Source: Tubulanus polymorphus (taxonomy: Eukaryota; Nemertea; Palaeonemertea; Tubulaniformes; Tubulanidae). From it: 60,000 bases of DNA. Below are positions 48,101 to 59,650 of the stretch, piece by piece; positions within the stretch are counted from its first letter, which is position 1; every line of letters starts with the position of its first letter. The translations under genes were made by a program, and so were the position numbers. The stretch covers positions 188,001 through 248,000 of the forward strand of contig NC_134026.1 of assembly GCF_964204645.1 (NCBI RefSeq). Direction: 5' to 3'. Below the pieces are notes generated by a model. That model did not search any database. It was not told the origin of the DNA and saw only the letters and a program-made list of their open reading frames with translations.

Positions 48101-49917
48101 TGTATGTTTATAGATTCAGTGTCGATTTACCACCGGTTACCACCAGCACCAAATCGCTGAACATTCCTCGATGTGTATGAGTATTTACAATCATATGAAC
48201 TTAGTAAAAAGCCGCACATTAATTAAATAAACTCGATAACAAAGGATTCATGTTTTCATGAGAATACAACAACATTTGTGAGGGTTTTTCAAGGATCTCT
48301 CGCAATTCTCATCTCTCCCTTTCATTAAGTTTTGATATTTTATAGATGACTAATGTAACAAAACCAGAAGGATTTATTCGAACATGTGTAGCATTAACCG
48401 CTTTATTTGGTTCACCAGAACCTAGTATCTATCATAGTCCGTCCATAATCTGCTCCTCGACAACGTGGTGACGGTTTAATTGATCAGATCATTATTCCAT
48501 CGTTTGTATCGTGGAGTAAACATAAGAAATTCGAGAGGAAACGTACCAGCTACAAACTTATCTAATTCAATCTTTGGCGACTTTCGAATTTGTTTTTCCT
48601 ATTTCATTCGCAGAATATCTGTTTACAGCTATTTTCTTACAGCTTAAATTCACCCGTAACAGAATCAGCCGTTAATAAACGTATTTATTGTACGCAGCAT
48701 CACTAATCGTTAATATATATTTATCACGTAGTATCGTTCCTTTTACCGAGAGCTCACTATATTTATTTGAGTGATTGTTTTCGGCCCCTGGAGTACGATA
48801 CATGCATTTATGAAAGATAAAACCGACGTGATAGAAGCACACTCACAGACACGCGTATATATGATTTTATGGCGTCGGTTATGTCCAATAAATGGCCGAT
48901 GCAATCTGCAATCCCGGTAAATGGCTGGAATAGTTACCCAACCAGATACGTAAATATGGCCTGCGCGCTACTCGGTCATTTATCACTGTGGTCATCAGAA
49001 ATTAGATTTATTTTCTGACTTACTTTTGATGCCAGTATGTGAATCTAGGAAGGGACACCTTTAAAACAGGGGATTCACTATCAATGATCAGTTCGGGCGG
49101 TTCCCCCCAGAATGACCCCCACAAGATGCATTTTGGTAGAATTTCGATGCGTTGCGCTGGATTGCGATAAGGCGCTGTTGGTTATGACTTTGTTCTGACC
49201 CTTTCAGGGGTGCCCCCCATAGACCCCCCCCTTAATCCACTGCTGGTTGCGTTACGTTTCACATACGGTAACAGTTCATTTAAGTTTCATCAGTTATTGT
49301 TAAGTCTTATTACGAAACGAGTTTCTATAAAGCGTCATTCGTTCATCCAAAACACTCGACACTTATATATTTTTAAAGTACTCTCATAAATTAACTACAT
49401 TCGATAATTTACTTGATACAGTTATTTGTTTTTACGCCAATGAATTATTGAGTATTCTACCGATCGTAAAAGGAGAAATGTTCGGTTGACATCGGGTCGC
49501 CGATATTTCGCAGACAACCTGCACTTATAGGGAAATGGCGGTTTTCGGTTACGGGAAAGAACACCCATCATGCAACATAGAAAATATCGATCTTTATAAG
49601 CTTGAGATATCCGTTTCATGTATTCTTTTACATATGGCTGTATGCGCACAATTATCTTTTTAATAAAAAAAAAATGTAAGCCTACGTTCGTGCGATCATT
49701 AAATATTTTTAGTCACGGCAGCCTATGGCAAGTGACACATGTAAAGTAAAATCAATGAAATCTGTACATCTGGTTTATAAAGAGAATCGCGACAACAGAA
49801 ATAATTACTCCATAATCAGAAGAATAAGCGATGATTTTATAACGAATCGGATTAATACGGAACTTCCTTATTAAAGCGCGTATAGTTAATGTGGAAATCA
49901 TTGGGTGCGAAAACGGC
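45147..49917. other. Non-coding, nothing recognised
   Basis: 4.8 kb without a supported exon, RNA gene or array. Confidence 0.45.
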
Positions 49918-50041
49918 AATTGTCGTCAGGTTCTCGTGATTGACGTCCAATTGTCGTCAGGTTCTCGTGATTGACGTCCAATTGTCGTCAGGTTCTCGTG
50001 ATTGACGTCCAATTGTCGTCAGGTTCTCGTGATTGACATCC
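49918..50041. repeat. 31-bp minisatellite, four copies
   Basis: Four near-identical copies of a 31-bp unit containing AATTGTCGTCAGGTTCTCG and GATTGACGTCC. The last copy has GACATCC. It lies about 0.7-1.1 kb before the predicted receptor leader exon. Confidence 0.96.
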
Positions 50042-50709
50042 AATTTCGTTTGAAACGCAAAACGAACTGTATAATTATATAATGCATTTTGTAACTGTAT
50101 ATAATGGAATAAATCAATTCCGCGTCCGACATCTCTCTCTCTCTCCCTCCTCACAGCCACACTTCAAAAATGAAAATACCGTTTTTACGCATGCGCAGAC
50201 CGGTTTTATCGATGATTACCATATCCCGCTGGACCGAACGTTTTACGTCCTGTGATTTCTCGAGGGACAGGTCGTAGCCAGCTGTCACTTTGAGTAGCGA
50301 TAGTTTCCCGAGAATCCGGCGTCAATTCACGCCTGCCAATGTCCCCAGTAACGCTGTGAGAATCGAGAATGATTGTTTTTTTTATAATTAGATGCTTATT
50401 CCATCGCAGATTTCATTCGCAATAAACGCGTGAAAAACTATTCGCTTCCAATATAGTACACAGAGTCGGATCTATGAATATTTTGTTAAGGGACCCAACC
50501 AAAAAGGAAGGGTTTTCATTTACCGAATAAAACAGCAGGATACCGTTAGCAACAAACAGACTTTGGCGGAAACTGTCTAAACAAAAGGGTGATCTCGGTT
50601 GGTAGGCAGATTCCCAAACAACCTAACGATCTACCAGCTGCGAGATCGAACGAATTATATTTCTTTAAATCGTTGAAATGTATAGAATAAATTGATGTAT
50701 TGCAGTTGG

Positions 50710-50833
50710 CTATTCTCATTTCAGGAACACTGACTCAGTCGGCTGCGGTCTGTTCGAATCGTAGGCGGCGTTGATTGTCTAATTTCAGACGAAAATAACT
50801 TATGCGCATTTTCTTTCTTTTTTACTTTTGCAG
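50710..50833 (+). promoter_or_regulatory. Cluster of three 3' splice-site candidates
   Basis: Three pyrimidine-rich acceptor-like sequences follow each other: TTCTCATTTCAG ending 50724, GTCTAATTTCAG ending 50788 and TTTTACTTTTGCAG ending 50833. They could give alternative leader lengths for the receptor mRNA. The last has the best pyrimidine tract. Confidence 0.4.
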
Positions 50834-51099
50834 ACTCCTTAATGAAGCAACTTAACGAAGAAAATGGGCACTTTGGGAGACAATCGTATCGGCTTTATAT
50901 GCTCGCCTAAATCCGTCATCGTATGGATGTGATTAGTGTCTGAGACACTGAAGCGACTGTTTCTTTTTTCAACTCGCCCACAAGACGAATACATATTTAT
51001 AGGCAGCTTAACGCGACAACCGGCGTTTTCTGTATTCGACCAATAAATCAGGGAATTAGCATCTGGATTTATCCTTAAGTGGATGTATGGAGCAGCCAC
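50834..51099 (+). other. Probable 5' UTR exon portion joined to the receptor CDS
   Basis: A good 3' splice site (pyrimidine tract then TTTTGCAG, ending 50833) lies 266 bases before the receptor ATG with no coding frame in between, so the CDS-bearing exon probably starts here with 5' UTR. It contains an upstream ORF and two further out-of-frame ATGs at 51083 and 51087 just before the main start. Intronless amine-receptor coding regions with an intron inside the 5' UTR are common. The exact transcript start is not visible. Confidence 0.5.
50842..50910 (+). CDS. Upstream ORF (22 codons) in receptor 5' leader
   Basis: ATG at 50842 opens a 22-codon frame ending in TAA at 50908-50910, entirely inside the predicted leader exon. 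The peptide resembles nothing known to me. If the leader is transcribed from the 50833 acceptor, this uORF would reduce initiation at the receptor ATG, which itself has a weak context. The call depends on the leader prediction. Confidence 0.25.
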   Translation: MKQLNEENGHFGRQSYRLYMLA

Positions 51100-52485
51100 A
51101 TGTCGGTTTTACCAACTGACGGATTATACAATTACTCTCATCCGCATCTTACACAGATAGACCTAGGAAGCAGTAATTACACGTACGATGCTTCGGGCGA
51201 TGATCCTCTTATCGACGCGGATTCGAACCTCACCGACGCGTTCGACTCGAGAGCGCGCCGCGGTTTACCGATCGGCGAAGCGGTCGTATCGGCCGTTTTC
51301 CTTTTCATTTTCATCATCATCACAATTATCGGTAATATACTGGTAATACTGTCGGTGTTCACTTACAGACCGTTGAAGAACGTTCAGAACTTTTTTATCG
51401 TATCACTCGCATGCGCAGACCTGGCTGTCGCTATTCTAGTGATGCCGTTTAATATTATTAATTTCATACTTGAATACTGGATATTCGGTAACGTTTTCTG
51501 CAATGTTTGGTTGACTTGTGACGTGCTCTGCTGCACGGCGTCCATTTTGAATTTATGTGCCATCGCCACTGATCGCTATTGGGCAATCCATGACCCTATA
51601 AACTATGCCAACAAACGAACGCTTAAACGAGTGTTGATAATGATAGCGTTAGTGTGGGGAGTTAGCGCGGTTATATCAATTCCACCCTTAGTCGGCTGGA
51701 ATAACTGGGATAAGAATACCGGTGATAAAATGACATGCGCGTTAACGGACGAGAAAGGCTACGTCATCTATTCCGCTTCCGGCTCGTTTTTTATTCCGTT
51801 ATTAATAATGTCGTTCGTTTATCTAAAGATTTTTCTGGCCACCAGGCGGCGCTTGCGCGAACGGGCAAAACGGTCAGCGGCGGTGAACGTGATGGTTCGA
51901 CATATCGACACTAATTATACCAATAACGCATGCACAAAACAGACAGCGATAGAACCAGTGGACGCCAGCTCTTCGGATACTCCTGATGACGTCGTATTGG
52001 CCGTCGACGAATCGAACAATATTCTACAAAAATCGAACAATGATTCGACGCATAATCACAACAACAAATCACAACATCATTCAGCGAATCGTGGTCCCCA
52101 CCATCATCACACCCCGAACAAAGCGACAAACGACGCCCGAGCTCCGTTAACTAAACAAAACAATTCATCTCGTAATAAGGGAAATAACGTGACTCAGTTT
52201 TACGAAGAAAAGCAACGTATTTCGCTATCGAAAGAGCGACGGGCCGCTCGAACGCTGGGTATAATCATGGGAGTGTTCTGTTTGTGTTGGCTTCCTTTCT
52301 TTCTAATGTACGTCATTTTACCGTTTTGCAGTAGTTGTCAAAGAATGGACGTGCGAGCTGAGAATTTCATCGTGTGGCTAGGCTACGTGAACTCTGGTTT
52401 AAACCCAGTTATTTATACCGTTTTCAATATAGACTTCAGACGCGCGTTCAAACGTCTGTTAACCGGCAAAGCGATAAGAAGGTGA
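51100..52485 (+). CDS. Octopamine/tyramine receptor (class A biogenic-amine GPCR), single-exon CDS
   Basis: This encodes a seven-helix plasma-membrane receptor of 461 residues. It resembles the insect type-1 tyramine (octopamine/tyramine) receptors and the alpha2-like octopamine receptors of molluscs, which usually couple to Gi/o and lower cAMP. The extracellular N-terminus (1-60) has N-glycosylation sites at N11, N26 and N43. Seen motifs: N79 (TM1), D107 (TM2), C134 and C213 (disulfide pair), D141 (amine-binding Asp, TM3), DRY 158-160, W186 (TM4), S225/S229 with P233 (TM5), CWLPFF 396-401 (TM6), Y429 and NPVIY 435-439 (TM7). The block GYVIYSASGSFFIPL and the ATRRRLRERA start of loop 3 are signatures of the tyramine-receptor clade. 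Loop 3 (about 253-380) is long and Asn/His-rich; the C-tail is very short and lacks a palmitoylation Cys. The open frame extends to a GTG at 51079 directly after an in-frame TAA, so the first ATG is 51100. The ligand (tyramine or octopamine) cannot be decided from sequence. Confidence 0.95.
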   Translation: MSVLPTDGLYNYSHPHLTQIDLGSSNYTYDASGDDPLIDADSNLTDAFDSRARRGLPIGEAVVSAVFLFIFIIITIIGNILVILSVFTYRPLKNVQNFFIVSLACADLAVAILVMPFNIINFILEYWIFGNVFCNVWLTCDVLCCTASILNLCAIATDRYWAIHDPINYANKRTLKRVLIMIALVWGVSAVISIPPLVGWNNWDKNTGDKMTCALTDEKGYVIYSASGSFFIPLLIMSFVYLKIFLATRRRLRERAKRSAAVNVMVRHIDTNYTNNACTKQTAIEPVDASSSDTPDDVVLAVDESNNILQKSNNDSTHNHNNKSQHHSANRGPHHHHTPNKATNDARAPLTKQNNSSRNKGNNVTQFYEEKQRISLSKERRAARTLGIIMGVFCLCWLPFFLMYVILPFCSSCQRMDVRAENFIVWLGYVNSGLNPVIYTVFNIDFRRAFKRLLTGKAIRR

Positions 52486-54218
52486 TCTCATCACCTACGT
52501 CACCAATGACGAAGCGCTTTGTCCGTGTTTGTAACGTACCGTATAGAAAATCCCTCGCTCAGAAATGAACGAAAAGGTTTCGTTTAGATTATTTTCGACG
52601 TTTCGACTAAATCCTAAATTTAAAGTCGTCTTAACGAATGTGGATGTCAAGACAAAATTATGAAATATATGGAAATATAATCCTGAAAAAAACATACTAA
52701 TTAGGTTAAAATGTGACGTAAACAAGGGTTTATAGACAACATCAAGTCAAAAATAGATTAACTCCAAATACATCATAAACTAAAGGAAATATTTGAAACC
52801 TTGTTATTCATTGTGAATGTGAGATTTTCTGTATCGTATCTCTGGAAACCGCGCGGGCTTCGATGTGATATCAATATAGCAAAACATTTTACTAAACGGA
52901 AATAACGCATTACTTCCAAGCGGAGACGCGCTGATCAGCAGCTGGGCAACATCTGACGTTTGAATTATAAGATTGGAACCCGCTATACATAAATCTAAAC
53001 GATTAAAAGCGAAATATATCCATTAGAAATTATATTCAGAAGACAAGAAGTTTCTGAGATCGTCAAATAACCGAAACAGGGGGTAAAGTCGCTCCGCTAT
53101 ATTCTCATAGTCAGTACTCATAATTCTCTTTTTTCGAAGTACATGTTTCAGAAAGAATTTACTCAATTAACCAGTTCTTACCTGTACATTGACCTCTTGT
53201 TTTAGTTAGATATTCACATCCGGTCAATGGTTTCTAGAACAGTCTAAAACGTTGTGTCTTTTAATATTAATCTTTGATGAATAAATTACGTTTTGAATCT
53301 GTTGTATTTGTATGTATGGTGGGTTTGAATCTGCGCATGTCTGAGTGTATACGGGATATTCTACCGAATGTTGCATTTCATTGTAAATACGGCGCCAAAA
53401 ATAACACGGCGTTTTATCAGCATTTTTTTAATCAACGTTAATATAATCTCGGCCGAAAATCAGCAATGTTTCACTGACACCGGATTCAGTGATATTATCG
53501 GTATTTACTTACTGGCGATCCTCGAGTAAACACAAGTAGAAAACGTTTTGTGTTTTATGTAGGCGTCATTTTCCCCCTTCTTATCCTAGCGCTAGAACGT
53601 CACCTACTGTTATACTGTCTACCGTCATTACCTGTAAATAATTAATTAACACTCACGCCTTTGTGAGACTGGTGTCAGTTTTCCTGTAACCTCTCTAGTT
53701 TTTCTCTCATCTTCAAATTTTAAATGGAATTTCAACATCATATTTCGCCGGTATAAATCGAAAATAAAGTGTCGGTTTTCATATTTTATTTCATAATTTT
53801 AATTTCTCTTTGTCATGATTATATATTATATATAGAACTGCGAAGCGATAACCTTGACATTGTTCTATAGTAATAATAAAATCGGGGGTGGTTTCGTGAC
53901 TAATTCAATCCAAGTCGCTCCATTTTCCACGACGATTTTAATGACAACTTGGTTTTGATATTCGCTAATTGGACTGTCAACTGTTTTCTATTCCGAATAA
54001 TATTCTTAATCTAATTTATTTTGCGAAGTTGTGTTTCTAATGTTAAGTCATTAATTCGTGTATACGGCTTGTTATCACAAAATAAAAAATCTCGTTATAA
54101 AATGTTTTGATAAGAAACAAGTTTTTTCCTTGTATAAATTATGGTCATTTCGAATTTCTGTCTTCTATGCGCGAATCGAAAATATTTGAGTGCGGTATCA
54201 ATAGTGTAGAGAAATTCT
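52486..54218 (+). other. Receptor 3' flank with possible poly(A) signals
   Basis: AT-rich non-coding DNA after the receptor stop. AATAAA hexamers occur at 53280, 53763 and 53875; any could end the 3' UTR, and the sequence does not distinguish them. Confidence 0.4.
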
Positions 54219-55008
54219 GACCAGTACCGCGATCACACGGACACGATACGGTCCGAGTCAAACTGACCAGGACCAGTACCGCGATCACACGGACACGATA
54301 CGGTCCAGGTCAAACTGACCAGGTCCAGGACCGTGATCACACGGACACGATACGGTCCGGGTCAAACTGACCAGGACCAGGACCGCGATCACACGGACAC
54401 GATACGGTCCGGATCAAACTGACCAGGACCAGTACCGCGATCACACGGACACGATACGGTCCGGGTCAAACTGACCAGGACCAGTACCGCGATCACACGG
54501 ACACGATACGGTCCGAGTCAAACTGACCAGGACCAGTACCGCGATCACACGGACACGATACGGTCCGGGTCAAACTGACCAGGACCAGTACCGCGATCAC
54601 ACGGACACGATACGGTCCAGGTCAAACTGACCAGGACCAGTACCGCGATCACACGGACACGATACGGTCCGGGTCAAACTGACCAGGACCAGTACCGCGA
54701 TCACACGGACACGATACGGTCCGGGTCAAACTGACCAGGACCAGTACCGCGATCACACGGACACGATACGGTCCAGGTCAAACTGACCAGGTCCAGAACC
54801 GCGATCACACGGACACGATACGGTCCGGGTCAAACTGACCAGGACCAGGACCGCGATCACACGGACACGATACGGTCCGGGTCAAACTGACCAGGACCAG
54901 GACCGCGATCACACGGACACGATACGGTCCGGGTCAAACTGACCAGGATCAGTACCGCGATCACACGGACACGATACGGTCCGGGTCAAACTGACCAGGA
55001 CCAGACCC
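54219..55008. repeat. 52-bp minisatellite, 15 copies, with a nuclear-receptor-type inverted repeat per unit
   Basis: Fifteen direct copies of a 52-bp unit (CCGCGATCACACGGACACG, then ATACGGTCCGGGTCAAACTG, then ACCAGGACCAGTA). Each unit carries the hairpin GGTCC-x-GGTCA-AAC-TGACC-x-GGACC. In 12 of 15 units the core is exactly GGTCAAACTGACC; units 1, 4 and 6 have one mismatch. The core fits the GGTCAnnnTGACC consensus of estrogen-receptor elements. Copies differ at only a few positions. Confidence 0.98.
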
Positions 55009-56695
55009 GAATTGAATTTGACTCGTACTTCTTGATTATTCACACGTAAATAAATCATTCAATCGATCCTAAATTCAGATCAAAACAGAATAATGAGATC
55101 CGTGCTTAAATCTGGCCCGAGTCTGGTCCAATGTGATGAGGATCTTTACTGAAGACGATCACTCAAATACCCGCATGATTCTATTCGTATTTCAAGTAGT
55201 AGCGCAGACGTTTGTCGACGTTACTTTGAGTGAATTCAGCTCCGTTTTACAGAACGATGTAAAGTTTCATTTGTCCGTAGTAAACATCGATGAAGATTCG
55301 AAATGGGTTCCTGGTATAAATCGTTCCAAAGCTACCGATACATCCCGAGTTAAACCAACAAAAGAGATCTTTGACAAACGTCTTTACTTATAGAAATGTC
55401 TGGAAGTCGAGCAAACAAACTGTACGAAAACTGGTTTCTGGACTGTGATGCATCTTCTGCGATGTATCACTATCCATTACTAAAGACTAGATGTCTTATG
55501 GTATATCATCGTATTTCCGTAGTATGTCATGACATATCTTCAATTTTTAATCAAGACTATAAAGTATATTTACAGAGGAATCGGATTAATACAATGTTTG
55601 TTTACTCGAGATGTCCTCACACTCATATTTATGACATACACGTTCGTATTTGTGTCGAGGCCTATTCTCCGCATGCATAAGATATTAAAATATTGCGTTC
55701 TTTAAAGTAGGGTATTAACGGATGTAAGAGGTAGACGTTCGACAAGATCTAAATCACTTCCTCGTCGTATGAGATTGATCTCGGCGCTGTGGAGAACGTG
55801 CGGGGAACCCGGGTAATATCTCTCTTCACTACCACCACGACATATACGTAATGGCGGATCATAGGATTAAAAATTGATAGATTAATGAAGCTGACACGCC
55901 GTGACACATTCTACTGCAGTACCGTTCATATCACGACGTTATAAGTGTGACAAAATTCATCCGATCAAAGCTGCTTCGTTTTAATTCCGAGACAAAAATT
56001 ATTAGACGCTTTTCACCATTTACAACCTTGACACGCGAGTGGGGATGCTGAAGCTGGAGTCCATGATTCGCAGTATCATCTTTTATTTTCATTTTTTCAG
56101 CCGCGATTTGATGAATGAATGGCAGCCATACTTAAACCAGGTTGATGAATGGTTTGTTAATTGTAGCGCGGTATTTATCAGTCATTTGCAATTCCCTCGT
56201 TCCCGAGCTTTCTTTTGACGTTAGACTTCTTTTAATGGAAATAGTGGCTATATGTGACGCGGAGTGCCTGATCATCCTGTATCTCCCCAGATATAACGAC
56301 AAAGATCTTTTTTGGTAAAAGCTATATGTTTGTTGACTGTGATGTCGAGGAGATCAAAGAACTTTACGACCGAAAATAGCCAATAACACTGAGTAATCAA
56401 ATTCCCAATTCGAAAACAATGTTTTTATATTGATAAATAAAAGAAGTCTTCACACAAATACTAAAAAATGTACACATGTTACCATCATAAATCATGAAAT
56501 GACAAGTGCAGTCAAAGCTACACTAGTGCCATGCACTGATGTGCCCGATTCAACACGTCATTCCCATTTTTATCAATCTATTAATGCAAATAAATTGTAG
56601 CTATTGCAATTTAAAACAACGTTATAGCATAACGTAGGAATTCATATGACACATGCAGTCCACCGTTTTTATATCCATAATAAGCCAGTTTCACA
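55009..56695. other. Non-coding, nothing recognised
   Basis: Two open frames at 55.13-55.68 kb resemble no known proteins and have no splice-site support that I can defend. Confidence 0.4.
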
Positions 56696-56802
56696 GTCAA
56701 GGCTTCGATTTAAGACCACCTTAGTTCTACGGCCAATCTAACAGCTTAAGACCTGATTTACGATAAGACAACGTTCGGGCTTAAGTCATGACTATGTAAC
56801 TG
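56696..56802. mobile_element. Short palindromic/SINE-like element, copy C
   Basis: The ends are inverted: CAGTTTCACAGTCAAGGCTT at the left, AAGTCATGACTATGTAACTG at the right. Between them is the family core ACGGCCAATCTAACAGCTTA. This is the most complete copy and shows the palindromic layout. A minimal relative (CAGTTCCGCAGTCGTGAG ... AACTG) lies at 12595-12627. Confidence 0.6.
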
Positions 56803-57382
56803 AGCCGTGTAGTTCAAATTCGCTATCAGACATATTCAGACCTATTTTTACTGCTATGAATATTTCAACGCAGGCACCAAGAAAGGCGATGAATGGTCCT
56901 TGAATAATGCGAGAAAGGCGTTAATTCCAGATCCTAATTCCGTGTTAGGAGAATTAGACTTAATAGGAAGCTTTAGGGATCTACTGGCGTCGTCAAATAA
57001 TCACTTTTGAATCGAACAGTTGGCATGAAATTCCGCAACTCGGGGATCCATTTAAAAAATTCTACGATTTAAAGCGTTAATGGAGTGTTGATTCAATTAC
57101 TCGTGAGATAGATTGACAATCTTCTGCTGAAACCAAGCTTTCAATACGAGGAATAATTACGACACTAAATTTCAATTTACATATGAAGAAAGGAAACTGG
57201 ACAAATTTATTAGACATTTCCTACCCTAACGTCGCCATTGCTCAATTCGCAATACAACATCGCGACGGTGAATACTGCGCTAACTTCTTATTTTCTTCTA
57301 TACTGAGATTAATAGCCGCGTGTTCGCGAACATCCCTCGATCGATGATTGCAAGATCAAACTAGATTTGGCTGAGAAATATA

Positions 57383-57685
57383 TTGGGTATTGATATCTGT
57401 CGTATCTCTAAATCACCAACGAGATTTATGTCGCATCCAGATGCCGGAATAGCAAAGATAATGGTGCAGAAGAAGATATCACAGCCGTTAGCTGTTGAAG
57501 GAATAGATGTGCTTAGGGCTCGCGATGGTCTGACGAAACCATTATACGTATATGATGGCGTAATTAATTCAAATTCTAAAAGAAATAGAACACTTTTTAA
57601 TACGCCGAAAGAAAAACAAGATCCAATACACGACGTTCGGCTGTCATCGCTTGTTAACCCCCCTGATAGCTTTCACAATAGATAA
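57383..57685 (+). CDS. Candidate exon, unknown protein
   Basis: An open frame of about 100 codons beginning after an upstream in-frame TGA at 57371-57373, first codon TTG, first in-frame ATG at 57428, and ending in TAA at 57683-57685. The translation is balanced in composition (LAVEGIDVLRARDG, KPLYVYDGVINS) and looks more protein-like than neighbouring frames. There is no clear acceptor and I recognise no family. It could be a chance frame. Confidence 0.2.
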   Translation: MGIDICRISKSPTRFMSHPDAGIAKIMVQKKISQPLAVEGIDVLRARDGLTKPLYVYDGVINSNSKRNRTLFNTPKEKQDPIHDVRLSSLVNPPDSFHNR

Positions 57686-59429
57686 GAATTGTCTTTCTCG
57701 AGAAAAGCAACGTTGGTTCGCGACATGCGGACCTTGGATCCAGTTGGATCTCAGTACTAGGGAACTCGGTACTGGAATTGTTGATATATATACTCGAAGA
57801 AAGTAATTTCCTGCAGTTTATGAATTTTCTGATAAAAATGCGATTTACATTCCTCGAATATTCCTCCGGTCACATATTTCATTCCAGCTACATATACACG
57901 ACGGAAGTCATGGAATTTAATGTTCGCGAATAGTTGGAAACTTTTCCTATTATATATCCTCAATCCATCTCGCTGAGAATTAGACTTTTCGGGAAAATGA
58001 ATATCGTCATCGAACACTTTCTCTCTCACTAGAAAATTCTATATATACTTTATGAGCTTTCAGTCACCTCGGCTAAAGGAATTTAACGCCGAAAAATGTC
58101 GTATGTGAGTAATTTGATCGCGTGGTATTCAAATAGTTTCAGCCTCATCTAAAATCAATTTCACAGCCTTCTCCTCAACTATACCGTATTTTCACCAGCC
58201 AATAAAATGTCATACAGTATCTTGTACGAGCGGTTAATACGGAATATGAGAATGGCTGATTTAGTTTCCGGGTTTATTGAATATCGCTTCGAAACTAAAA
58301 GTAAGAAAAGTACGTGGCAAGATTATAAACTGTGGCGAGTATAATAATCATGCGTCGACTGTTTTTAAGCAGGTGCCTCTTCTCGTTGAATCTGTCCTCT
58401 TTGTCGAGACGTAAATCATTTAAACCGGCGAATTTGACGCTCATCGTCAGAAATATTATCTGATGTTTTCGTATGTATGACACCGATGGGGGGGGGCGGC
58501 TTACTGTCGTCGATGGGGCTGATTTATCCGAGGTTTGCCGCTCTTACTTAGGAACCGTTTTTCCTTCCACGATCTTGGCCCCAGAAAACGCAGAAATCGT
58601 CTTTTTAAGACAAACCATGGACTTTGAATGATTAAAATGGGGTTCTCAGACAAAGTACGAAGCAGTTTCGAGCGATGATGACACGATGGCTTCTGATGGT
58701 GGCTGATGCTTGAGGGGGGAACCAGAGAACTGCTGGGATCGGGAATCGGACTTAAAGCCTGTAGAAGTCGACTTACTCGGAATTCCGCAAGTCAGTCACT
58801 GATTATAATCACTATACGAAGAGGCAGTGTTATTACTGATTAGAGGATTGAGTGTGAATAATCTGTGCCGACTGTTGTATCAAATACTGTAGATTTAGAT
58901 ATTCTATTCATTTGATTTGCAATAAGAATAGAGAACAGAATGCTGGACGACTGGTGAAGTTAGAAGAACTTATTACCATAAAACAGCCGAAAAGCCGATA
59001 AAAACTCACAATGCGCACTCCTAAAAATAACTACAAATTCAAGGACATTACATATAATCCAATACATAAATATTTGATATGATACATTATTTTGGGATTA
59101 ATCATGGAAATGTATACTTGAAACGTGTTTAGAAATCTTCTTTTTTTTGTTTAGTCCAAGAGAAAATGAGAATAATGTTTACTCGCGGTTGTCGTAAGAC
59201 TCGGTTCGCAACTCGTCAGTGCATATACAGCCCGTCATCAACCGTACAACTTCCAATCAGCAGCGACACTAGATTCTGCCTTTGATATCGTGTTTAATTT
59301 TCCGTGATGAGAATCGTCTAAATATGCGGTAGAGTACAGTATGATTATCAGGAGTACAGTAACCACAGCTTCACACAACACACCTTTCACTAGAATATCT
59401 CTTTGCTCCGATGCGTGAGAGTCGATGTG
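57686..59429. other. Non-coding, nothing recognised
   Basis: G run at 58488-58495; no supported exon or array. Confidence 0.4.
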
Positions 59430-59650
59430 CACTACGTCATCAATATTGGCGTTTCAGAATTGTGAATATTTGCGTTCAGTTTGTAATGAAATGAATTTCA
59501 TGACTTATTTTCTGAATTTTCATCTCTTTTCATGATGAATTCTACTGGAAATCAGGTCGTTGTGTGAGTGAGTGGATGTGGACTACGTCATCAATATTGG
59601 GACTAGACCGGCGTGAATGAGGACTACGTCATCAATATTGGGACTAGACA
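59430..59650. repeat. Dispersed short repeat ACTACGTCATCAATATTGG, three copies
   Basis: The block occurs at 59431, about 59582 and 59622. The last two extend to GGACTACGTCATCAATATTG plus GGACTAGAC. Each contains TACGTCA, a CRE half-site variant. The final 350 bases of the window show nothing else. Confidence 0.85.

Noticed and set aside
51177-52129. Minus-strand open frames within the receptor region
   Set aside because: Shadows of the receptor CDS.
54219-55008. CRISPR-like array
   Set aside because: Units are contiguous 52-bp repeats with no unique spacers, in a eukaryotic genome.
55133-55680. Two adjacent + strand frames
   Set aside because: No similarity to known families and no convincing splice sites; left as non-coding.
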